A stretch of DNA of 14,103 nucleotides, taken from contig JAGVWD010000003.1 in NCBI GenBank assembly GCA_018304445.1, positions 1 to 14,103 on the forward strand, in the 5' to 3' direction. The notes under the pieces are model-generated. The model did not search any database, had not been told where the DNA came from, and was given only the letters and a program-made list of their open reading frames with translations. The stretch comes from Candidatus Iainarchaeum sp. GTDB lineage: Archaea; Iainarchaeota; Iainarchaeia; Iainarchaeales; JAXPJC01. A program made the position numbers and the translations under genes. This document shows, one piece after another, positions 7,330 to 12,343 of this stretch. How positions within the stretch are numbered: position 1 is the first letter of the stretch; each line of letters begins with the position of its first letter.

Positions 7330-7980
7330 ATGAAAGTGTGGGAAAAGAAACTCATCAAAAAGATTGAGGAAAGGCTTGCGGAAGATAACACCGGGCATGA
7401 TTTATACCATGCGTTGCGTACAAGGCTAATCGCATTATTTATTGCTGGCAAAGAAAAGAGCGACAAAGAAGTGTTATCGGCAGCAGCGCTGATCCACGAT
7501 ATTGGAAGAATGAACGAACCAAAAAGATGGCACGTGGATGTTGCATTGGAATTTGCAAAAAAAGAGCTGCCAAAAACCGGATTTCCTGAATCTAAGATTA
7601 AACAGGTCATTGAGGCAGTTAAATTGCATGAGGACAAATCTTGGATAATGGGAAAAAAACAAAAACCAGAGTTTAAAGAAACACTCATACTGCAGGATGC
7701 AGATAGGCTTGATATAATTGGAGCAATCGGCATCTCCAGGTCATTTGTTTTTGCCGGGGCGCATAAGTTTCCAATCTACAACCCTAAACAAGGACTCAAA
7801 AAATATTATCAAGAAGGAGAGCTAATACCTGATGAAATGAGACATATTGAAGAGCATCTTTTGCCGATGCGCTTTCACACAAAGGCTGCAATAAATATTG
7901 CAGATAAAAGAAAGCGGTTCTTGAAGAATTTTATCTGCGCTTTCAAGAGAGAATGGGAAGAGTTTGGAGATCACTTTTGA
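7330..7980 (+). CDS. HD-domain metal-dependent phosphohydrolase
   Basis: 216 residues. The HD signature is complete: His27 (HDLYHALRT), His56-Asp57 (AALIHDIGR), His100 (AVKLHEDKS) and Asp125 (LQDADRLDIIGAIG). The DADRLD-x-x-G-A form is typical of the small soluble YedJ-like HD hydrolases, which act on nucleotides or other phosphate esters. The precise substrate cannot be read here. A GAGG Shine-Dalgarno (about 7319-7322) precedes ATG 7330. The gene lies 27 bases after the histidine phosphatase in the same direction, so two phosphate-ester hydrolases probably share a transcript. The C-terminus is basic and aromatic (KRKRFLKNFICAFKREWEE). The gene converges with the membrane-anchored protein gene at 8012, 31 bases away. 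Confidence 0.9.
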   Translation: MKVWEKKLIKKIEERLAEDNTGHDLYHALRTRLIALFIAGKEKSDKEVLSAAALIHDIGRMNEPKRWHVDVALEFAKKELPKTGFPESKIKQVIEAVKLHEDKSWIMGKKQKPEFKETLILQDADRLDIIGAIGISRSFVFAGAHKFPIYNPKQGLKKYYQEGELIPDEMRHIEEHLLPMRFHTKAAINIADKRKRFLKNFICAFKREWEEFGDHF

Positions 7981-8011
7981 AACTTTGTTTTAAATAGGCA
8001 ATGTTAATTTG

Positions 8012-8701
8012 CTATGAGGGATAATTCCCGTAATCCGGGCAAGTGGCTGTTGCTGTAGCAAGGATTTGCGTGCTGTTTCCTGCGCCCCTGCCGTAAACAA
8101 TAAATTCCCTTGTTGTGCCTGAGTTAAAATTCGCGCTGTAATAGGAAGACCATGTAAATGATGAGGGAGAGCTTTCAGTGCGCATGCATTCAAAATTCCC
8201 TGGAAGAGACCAGCCATTGCATTCAATTGCCTGGTCTATTGTATCAGTGCTGTTGCCATATACCCTGTCTCCCACGCTTATGTAAGCGCCCACCGGTCCT
8301 GAGCCTGTTCCTGTTGTTCCCCAGGCATATACCGGGAATCCAACGCCATCAACCCCTGCATATACGCAGTAAGCGTCAGTGATTGTTGCGGAAAGCTGCG
8401 TATTGTCAACAACGCCCCCGCCTCCGCCGCCTCCGTCGCTTCCCCAGTCAGTTCCGCCACCATCTGTGGTGTCATAGGGAGAAGGGGGAATAAGCTCAAA
8501 TGCTATGTAAAGGCCGCCAAAAACCAATACTACTACTGCCACAACAATCGCAATCGGCCTTTGGGCCGGGCTGAGCTTGTATAAAAATATGCTTTGCTTT
8601 TTGGGCTTGCGCTTTAAATCCTTTAAAATCTCAGCGCCATAGCGCTTTATTTTCGGCTTGTTTGTTGGCCTTATCTTTGCATGGATTCCGGATTTTGCCA
8701 T
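8012..8701 (-). CDS. Membrane-anchored protein with Gly-rich linker and extracellular domain
   Basis: About 229 residues, no named family. Residues 1-49 are basic (IRPTNKPKIKRY, LKDLKRKPKKQ), fitting a cytoplasmic tail. A single membrane helix spans about 50-69 (IAIVVAVVVLVFGGLYIAFE). A Pro/Thr/Gly linker with a run of seven glycines follows (about 74-98). The rest (about 100-229) is Ser/Thr/Gly-rich, beta-like and contains four Cys, so it probably lies outside the cell with disulfides. The topology is a signal anchor, N-in/C-out. I chose ATG 8701 (MAKSG) because TTTATATA in minus-strand reading (8723-8730) is centred about 26 bases upstream, giving a leaderless start; ATG 8704 is the alternative. 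It could be a minor pilin-like or cell-surface component. Confidence 0.8.
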   Translation of the reverse strand: MAKSGIHAKIRPTNKPKIKRYGAEILKDLKRKPKKQSIFLYKLSPAQRPIAIVVAVVVLVFGGLYIAFELIPPSPYDTTDGGGTDWGSDGGGGGGGVVDNTQLSATITDAYCVYAGVDGVGFPVYAWGTTGTGSGPVGAYISVGDRVYGNSTDTIDQAIECNGWSLPGNFECMRTESSPSSFTWSSYYSANFNSGTTREFIVYGRGAGNSTQILATATATCPDYGNYPS

Positions 8702-8722
8702 CATATAACTACGGACATTTAA

Positions 8723-8730
8723 TATATAAA
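8723..8730 (-). promoter_or_regulatory. TATA box for the membrane-anchored protein gene
   Basis: Minus-strand TTTATATA, centred about 26 bases upstream of ATG 8701. This is the canonical archaeal distance for transcription starting at the start codon. Confidence 0.65.
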
Positions 8731-8768
8731 ATCTGCTGTTCTGCACGGCTGCATGAAAAGCAAAGTAA

Positions 8769-8776
8769 TTAAATTT
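8769..8776 (+). promoter_or_regulatory. TATA-like box for tRNA-Arg
   Basis: TTAAATTT is centred about 30 bases before the first base of the tRNA at 8803. It is the only AT-rich box in the right window. Confidence 0.45.
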
Positions 8777-8802
8777 GTTTGAGGCAATAGATTTAATATA
8801 AA

Positions 8803-8923
8803 GCCCTCATGGTCCAGCCTGGACAAGACGCGAGCTTGCGGTGGCTTTTCTTTTAAAAACGAAAACCCAGGAAAAGAAAACTGCAACGAGCTCGAAACCG
8901 GGGTTCAAATCCTCGTGAGGGCG
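8803..8923 (+). tRNA. tRNA-Arg(GCG) with a 47-base intron
   Basis: Full cloverleaf. The acceptor is GCCCTCA (8803-8809) with TGAGGGC (8916-8922), discriminator G at 8923 and no encoded CCA. The D-arm is GTCC with AGAC, with one C-A mismatch at 13/22. The anticodon stem is CGAGC (8831-8835) with GCTCG (8890-8894). The T-arm is CGGGG TTCAAAT CCTCG. The loop after splicing is TTGCGGA, so the anticodon GCG reads CGC/CGU. A20 in the D-loop and C35 agree with arginine identity. The intron (8842-8888) sits at the canonical 37/38 site. Mature length is 74. The tRNA lies between two minus-strand surface-protein genes, 24 bases from the end of the lipoprotein gene. Confidence 0.95.
8842..8888 (+). other. 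Bulge-helix-bulge tRNA intron
   Basis: Exon bases 32-35 (TTGC, 8836-8839) pair perfectly with GCAA (8883-8886), giving the 4-bp central helix. The 3-base bulges are GG^T (cut after 8841) and CG^A (cut after 8888), as required by archaeal splicing endonuclease. Inside, TTTTCTTTT (8846-8854) pairs with AAAAGAAAA (8872-8880), plus G-C and G-T pairs beside the bulge. Confidence 0.93.
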
Positions 8924-8946
8924 CTTTAGAAGGAAATTAATTATTT

Positions 8947-10563
8947 CTATTGCTCTGTGAGCGTAACAGAACTTGAAGCGGCACCTGTGCAGCAGGGGGA
9001 AGTGAATTCCATATTCCCTGATACGGAACCTTCAAAAACTGACCCGATAAAGTTGCCGGTGTATGTGCTGCCCCCCGCAGTAACAAAGGATGTATTGAAT
9101 TCCAGATCGGATGGTGCGCCTGAAACTGAAGCGCTATCGCTCCAGGGAAGCTGGGAATCAAGGCAGGTAAATGAGCCTGTGGAACCTGCAATTGCAGTGG
9201 ATGTGAAAGTTCCATCAACATCCGCGGTTCCGCTTACTATGTCCCAAGCCTCATCTATCAGACTCAATGTTATTGTTCCAGTGAAGGTATCGGCAAAGGT
9301 GCAGGTTGTGCCATAGTCTGGGAAAGCCCTGTCATAATTGCCTGACACGCTGAAAGGGCCGCTGTAGATTGTTTCCAGTTCTATTGAGGGCTCAATTGTT
9401 ACTGTTGTTTCTTCGCATGCAAAGTCTTCAGCAGAATCAAATACACAGACTTCAAAATCATATGTTCCCTCGTCTGTTGGAGTTCCTGTTAAAAAGCCAT
9501 CAATGCTGAGGATTGTACCCCAGGGGGCTGTGCCTTCCCCTAATTCAAATTCATAGGGAGGAGTGCCTCCGAAAACATCCACTATCAGGTCTGCATCGCA
9601 GTACTCATCAACAGTGCATGTTGCTGTTCCCAGAACAAGCTCCGGCCCTTTGGGGGGCTCGATTGTTACTGTTGTTTGCCCGCATCCTGCTGCCAATGTT
9701 ACATCAAATGCGCACACTTCAAAGGCGTATGTTCCCTCTTCTGTTGGAATGCCTGTCAAAACTCCATCATCAAGTATTGTGCCTAACGGAAGAGTTCCTT
9801 CTCCAAGTTCAAAGGCATATGGCTCAATGCCTCCGGAAGCGCTTATTATAAGGTCTGCATTGCATTCCCTTTTTGCAGTGCATGTTGCAGTTCCGAGCTC
9901 CAGAACAATCCCTTCCTCTTCTGCAGGCTCAATTGTTGCGGTTACAGGCCCGCACGTTGACAATGCAACAGTGTCAACCGCGCACACGCCGAAAGTATAT
10001 ATTCCCTCCCTTGTTGGAATCCCTATAAGAAGGCCATCATTTCCAACAACAGTTCCCCAGGGTGGAGTTCCATTTCTGAAGGTATCAGACTGGTAAAGGT
10101 AGGGCGCTGTTCCACCGGAAACATTTGCTATAAGATTTGCGCTGCAGTACACGCCAACAGTGCATGCTACTGGATTGGTTACGAGAGTGAGCGAGGGCTG
10201 CTTCACAACAATTGCCATTTCAACTGCAAGCGTATTCGGCGGATTTGCGGAATCTGTTATTGTAACAGTGAATTGTGGGGAAATGCTTTGCGTTGTGCCT
10301 CCCGCCAATAATGGGGGAGTTCCATCAATCTCGCAGTTTACAAGTACAAATTCCGGCGGAAGCGCGCCTTGTGTAATTGCGCATGCATACGGGGGAGTGC
10401 CTCCCTCCACAGTAAGCGGAAAAACCCCTCTCTGGCCCATGGTCCATTGCGGGAGGTTTGAGAACTTGGCCTTCAGGACCCCCTCGGTTACGCAGCCGCT
10501 GATAAGAAGGATGGAAATCAGCAGCAGGGGCAATATTAAGACCTTATAAATAAAATTTCCCAT
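8947..10563 (-). CDS. Surface lipoprotein with repeated Ig-like (He_PIG-type) domains
   Basis: 538 residues from ATG 10563. The N-terminus is a lipoprotein signal: Lys7, a hydrophobic core, then LLISGC with Cys24 as the lipidated residue. A first, more divergent Ig-like unit covers about 40-130 (VEGGTPPYACAI). Three clear repeats of about 80 residues follow at 132-213, 225-303 and 313-392. Each has the pattern C-T-x(4)-C ... GG-x-x-PY ... LTG-x-PT-x-EGTY-x-F-x-V-C ... C ... T-x-T-I-E-P. That matches putative Ig domains, each with conserved cysteines likely forming disulfides. The last 140 residues are a Thr/Ser/Gly-rich beta domain I do not recognise, with a CC pair near the end. TATATATA at 10587-10594 is centred about 27 bases upstream, giving a leaderless start. 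A role in adhesion or cell contact is inferred from domain type. Confidence 0.88.
   Translation of the reverse strand: MGNFIYKVLILPLLLISILLISGCVTEGVLKAKFSNLPQWTMGQRGVFPLTVEGGTPPYACAITQGALPPEFVLVNCEIDGTPPLLAGGTTQSISPQFTVTITDSANPPNTLAVEMAIVVKQPSLTLVTNPVACTVGVYCSANLIANVSGGTAPYLYQSDTFRNGTPPWGTVVGNDGLLIGIPTREGIYTFGVCAVDTVALSTCGPVTATIEPAEEEGIVLELGTATCTAKRECNADLIISASGGIEPYAFELGEGTLPLGTILDDGVLTGIPTEEGTYAFEVCAFDVTLAAGCGQTTVTIEPPKGPELVLGTATCTVDEYCDADLIVDVFGGTPPYEFELGEGTAPWGTILSIDGFLTGTPTDEGTYDFEVCVFDSAEDFACEETTVTIEPSIELETIYSGPFSVSGNYDRAFPDYGTTCTFADTFTGTITLSLIDEAWDIVSGTADVDGTFTSTAIAGSTGSFTCLDSQLPWSDSASVSGAPSDLEFNTSFVTAGGSTYTGNFIGSVFEGSVSGNMEFTSPCCTGAASSSVTLTEQ
9388..10170 (-). repeat. Three tandem coding repeats of Ig-like domain
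   Basis: The repeat units lie at about 9925-10170, 9655-9891 and 9388-9627. Each encodes about 80 residues with the same order of cysteines and the PT-x-EGTY-x-F motif. The second and third share the string FELGEGT and end in TTVTIEP, so they are the most recent duplicates. Confidence 0.85.
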
Positions 10564-10586
10564 TGTTATAATTATAAGAAAACTAC

Positions 10587-10594
10587 TATATATA
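10587..10594. promoter_or_regulatory. Symmetric TATA box shared by the lipoprotein gene and the tRNA-like fragment
   Basis: TATATATA reads identically on both strands. On the minus strand it is centred about 27 bases from ATG 10563. On the plus strand it is centred about 30 bases before the tRNA-like 5' end at 10621. It may therefore drive both directions. Confidence 0.6.
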
Positions 10595-10620
10595 CTTTGC
10601 TTCAAGAAATATTATATCAC

Positions 10621-10680
10621 GCACGGGTCGGATAGTGGTCAATTCCGGCGCTGTTCTTCAGTGGCGGTTTGGTCCAGAAG
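10621..10680 (+). pseudogene. tRNA-like 5' fragment
   Basis: It starts with GCACGGGT, the same 8 bases as the tRNA-Leu downstream, giving a 5' acceptor strand. A D-arm-like segment follows: GGAT (10630-10633), loop AGTGGTCAA, TTCC (10643-10646). Next is a strong hairpin at 10645-10667 (CCG-CGCTG with CAGTG-CGG around TTCTT, one G-G mismatch), then GGCGGTT-like T-arm sequence that decays. No 3' acceptor follows. No anticodon loop with a valid T33 and purine 37 can be built. A TATA box lies upstream. It is either a tRNA relic or an RNA half; I cannot assign an amino acid. Confidence 0.6.
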
Positions 10681-10682
10681 CG

Positions 10683-10690
10683 TTTATAAA
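10683..10690 (+). promoter_or_regulatory. TATA box for the homing endonuclease gene
   Basis: TTTATAAA is centred about 26 bases before ATG 10712, fitting a leaderless mRNA and favouring 10712 over ATG 10700. Confidence 0.6.
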
Positions 10691-10711
10691 TGACAAAGAA
10701 TGTTTTTTTAT

Positions 10712-11773
10712 ATGCAGTTAAATATTCTAAGATTGCATTGTACAAAAGACGATAAGAATCTAAGGCAATGCCTGAGGGCATATGGTGTTCTTCCGAAATA
10801 CTGCAAAGCTTCTTATTATAAGACTGAACAAGCCACGGAAATAACAAGAATATTAAAAGGAATTAACGAAAGACTTAGAAAACAAATTGGCATTGGTTGG
10901 AAAAACAAATGGAAAGATGCCATTGGTTATCGGGTTAGTAAATCAGCTTTAAAGGATTGGGTGAGTGGCAGGGCATCTATCCCGCTAATTGCCATTTCTG
11001 CGTTGAATCAGCTTGGCTGTGAAAAGGAAGTGCAACAAATTATTGAAAAAATCAGATATGTTTCAAGCACAACCAGAGAAATTGTTAGGATTCCCAATAG
11101 TCTGACTCCGGATATTTTATACTTGTCTGGATTGATCCTTGGCGATGGCTCTTTGCCAATCCAGAAGGGCAACCATGAGGACAATCGTGAGTATTGTCTT
11201 TCAATCACGAGCAAAGACAGAATCTTTCTTGAAAATGAAATAAAACCACTTATAGAGAAAACCTTTGAAATACAATGCAGTAATGCAAGATACTACAATC
11301 ATGGCGGGCCTACATGGACCTTGGCTAAGGCAAATAAAACAATCTATCGTTTCTTTACCGAAGTGGTTGGCATACCGAATGGAAATAAAAGCAAGAAAGG
11401 AAAAATACCGCAAATAATTAAGGAGCTGAACCCTCGGGAAACTATTCCCTTTTTGGCAGGATTAATAGACAGTGATATCGGCAAGCACGGCCATGGCATG
11501 GGCTGTACATTCAAAAGCAAAGAGTTAGTGAATGATTTGATTGAACATCTTGAGAAATTGGACATATGTGCAAAACATTATGGTTCTCATTTCAAAAACA
11601 ATAAATATATTCAGCATGATTTTACCATACCAAAATCCCAAATAAAAAGATTAAAAGGTCATCTGTACAAAAGTTATTTACCAAAAAGAAAGGATAGATT
11701 GGAGCTTGTGGATAACTTAGCGCACGGGTACTCAAGCGGTCGACGAGGCGTGGTTCAGGGCCACGTGGCTTAG
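10712..11773 (+). CDS. LAGLIDADG homing endonuclease
   Basis: 353 residues. Two LAGLIDADG motifs are present: LSGLILGDG (138-146, Asp145) and LAGLIDSDI (248-256, Asp255). Both keep the acidic metal-binding residue, so a monomeric double-motif site-specific DNA endonuclease is expected. An N-terminal extension of about 125 residues includes a helix-turn-helix-like stretch (SKSALKDWVSGRASIPLIAI, 77-96), common in free-standing or intron-encoded archaeal members. The C-terminus YKSYLPKRKDRLELVDNL looks like a natural family end. The last 17 codons (337-353) are read through the tRNA-Leu gene, and the stop lies in its variable arm. There is no Shine-Dalgarno; the TATA box at 10683 supports a leaderless start. 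It sits between two tRNA-derived sequences that begin with the same GCACGGGT. Confidence 0.93.
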   Translation: MQLNILRLHCTKDDKNLRQCLRAYGVLPKYCKASYYKTEQATEITRILKGINERLRKQIGIGWKNKWKDAIGYRVSKSALKDWVSGRASIPLIAISALNQLGCEKEVQQIIEKIRYVSSTTREIVRIPNSLTPDILYLSGLILGDGSLPIQKGNHEDNREYCLSITSKDRIFLENEIKPLIEKTFEIQCSNARYYNHGGPTWTLAKANKTIYRFFTEVVGIPNGNKSKKGKIPQIIKELNPRETIPFLAGLIDSDIGKHGHGMGCTFKSKELVNDLIEHLEKLDICAKHYGSHFKNNKYIQHDFTIPKSQIKRLKGHLYKSYLPKRKDRLELVDNLAHGYSSGRRGVVQGHVA

Positions 11774-11805
11774 TGCCTTCGGCGGTTCAAATCCGCCCCC
11801 GTGCA
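11722..11805 (+). tRNA. tRNA-Leu(CAG)
   Basis: The acceptor is GCACGGG with CCCGTGC, discriminator A at 11805. The D-arm is CTCA ... CGAG with loop AGCGGTCGA. The anticodon stem is CGTGG with CCACG around TTCAGGG, so the anticodon is CAG (codon CUG). A long variable arm GGC-TTAGT-GCC marks a class II tRNA. The T-arm GGCGG TTCAAAT CCGCC is perfect. There is no intron and no CCA. The long variable arm with A73 and anticodon CAG fits leucine. It overlaps the end of the homing endonuclease frame. A weak AT-rich stretch TTATTTA (about 11674) is its only promoter candidate. Confidence 0.95.
11782..11805 (+). repeat. 24-base direct repeat, copy 1 (tRNA-Leu 3' end)
   Basis: It covers most of the T-arm and the whole 3' acceptor strand with A73. 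It is identical to 12255-12278, 473 bases downstream. It fits an attachment-site core of the tRNA 3'-end type. Confidence 0.9.
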
Positions 11806-11808
11806 TTT

Positions 11809-12045
11809 ATGAAAATTAGAATTACTGAGCATGCGAAGGAAAGAATGCTGAGATATGGGATTTCAGAAGAACAGATTGAAGAAGCATTGGATACTCCCGA
11901 TAGCATTGCCAAAGGCGACAAGGGAAGGAAGATTGCACAGAAACGATTAAATGGGTATGTGCTTAGAATTATATACGAGGAAGACCTTAATGGAAAGGTT
12001 GTGATAACAACATACAAGGCAAGAAGTGAGAGATATGAAATATAA
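11809..12045 (+). CDS. DUF4258-like small protein, probable toxin
   Basis: 78 residues. MKIRITEHAKERMLRYGISE, then EEALDTPD, then GYVLRIIYEED with VVITTYKA, match the DUF4258 pattern: an N-terminal T-x-H-A-x-x-R-M helix followed by a beta sheet as in RelE/BrnT-like toxins. His8 and Arg12 are the conserved polar residues I can see. The ATG lies only 3 bases after the last base of tRNA-Leu, with no TATA box or Shine-Dalgarno. The message may therefore be made by read-through of the tRNA and freed by 3' tRNA processing. The frame extends upstream into the tRNA but that part is not plausible. It overlaps the next gene by 11 bases. The toxin role is inferred from family and gene pairing. Confidence 0.82.
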   Translation: MKIRITEHAKERMLRYGISEEQIEEALDTPDSIAKGDKGRKIAQKRLNGYVLRIIYEEDLNGKVVITTYKARSERYEI

Positions 12046-12241
12046 ATACGACAAGGAAACTGACATATTGATTATTCAATTGAGTGATGAGAAGCCCGAT
12101 TTTGGTGAGCAGAAGGGCAATATAATTACTCATTACAATAAGGATAACAAGCCCGTTGAGATTGAAATATTGGATGCAAGCGAAACTGCTTTAGGCATGA
12201 TCAAAGCGATGCTGTCTCAAAAAGTCAAGACCACTGCTTAA
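12035..12241 (+). CDS. DUF2283-like small protein, probable antitoxin partner
   Basis: 68 residues. MKYKYDKETDILIIQLSDEKP, then NIITHYNKDNKPVEIEILDASE, is the typical DUF2283 pattern: Y-D-x-E-x-D-x-L-x-I and V-x-I-E-I-L-x-A. It is a small acidic beta-rich protein. The start ATG at 12035 overlaps the end of the upstream gene by 11 bases, so translation is coupled. DUF2283 genes are often next to small DUF4258- or RelE-type genes, which suggests an antitoxin, but the biochemical role is not settled. The gene ends 13 bases before the repeated tRNA fragment. Confidence 0.82.
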   Translation: MKYKYDKETDILIIQLSDEKPDFGEQKGNIITHYNKDNKPVEIEILDASETALGMIKAMLSQKVKTTA

Positions 12242-12254
12242 TTTCCAACTTTAA

Positions 12255-12281
12255 GCGGTTCAAATCCGCCCCCGTGCACCA
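12255..12281 (+). pseudogene. tRNA-Leu 3' fragment with CCA (repeat copy 2)
   Basis: The first 24 bases (12255-12278) equal the tRNA-Leu 3' end at 11782-11805. CCA (12279-12281) follows, which the intact gene lacks. Upstream bases do not continue the tRNA: the T-stem would have an A-C mismatch and no anticodon arm is present. It is most simply the distal attachment-site half left by integration into a tRNA gene. Confidence 0.85.
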
Positions 12282-12284
12282 ATC

Positions 12285-12309
12285 CCTTTTCTTTTAGGAA
12301 AAGAAAAGG
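12285..12309. terminator. Perfect 11-bp hairpin, possible bidirectional terminator
   Basis: CCTTTTCTTTT (12285-12295) pairs with AAAAGAAAAGG (12299-12309) around AGG. A weaker TGGG/CCCA hairpin lies at 12312-12325. It sits between the convergent plus-strand cassette and the minus-strand antiporter gene, where a terminator is expected, and the T-runs fit archaeal termination. Confidence 0.5.
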
Positions 12310-12343
12310 TCTGGGTTTTATCCCAAAGAAAAAATAAGTTTCA

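Noticed and set aside
7119..7733. 204-codon minus-strand frame across the phosphatase/HD genes
   Set aside because: Ser/Phe/Leu-rich translation typical of antisense shadow; both plus-strand genes have clear catalytic motifs.
9563..10096. Plus-strand frame opposite the lipoprotein repeats
   Set aside because: Its repeats only mirror the Ig-like coding repeats on the other strand.
10645..11777. Functional bulge-helix-bulge joining the 10621 fragment to the tRNA-Leu 3' half
   Set aside because: A 6-bp stem and a GTGGC/GCCAC helix exist, but no 4-bp central helix with 3-base bulges can be formed and no valid anticodon loop results.
10659..12235. CAGTGG (10659-10664) with CCACTG near 12231 as evidence for pairing of the 5' fragment with the 12255 fragment
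   Set aside because: A single 6-base match between windows of this size is expected by chance, and the bases before 12255 cannot complete an anticodon arm.
12255..12281. Independent 3' split-tRNA half
   Set aside because: T-stem would have an A-C mismatch and there is no promoter or anticodon-arm strand upstream; a repeat of tRNA-Leu explains it better.
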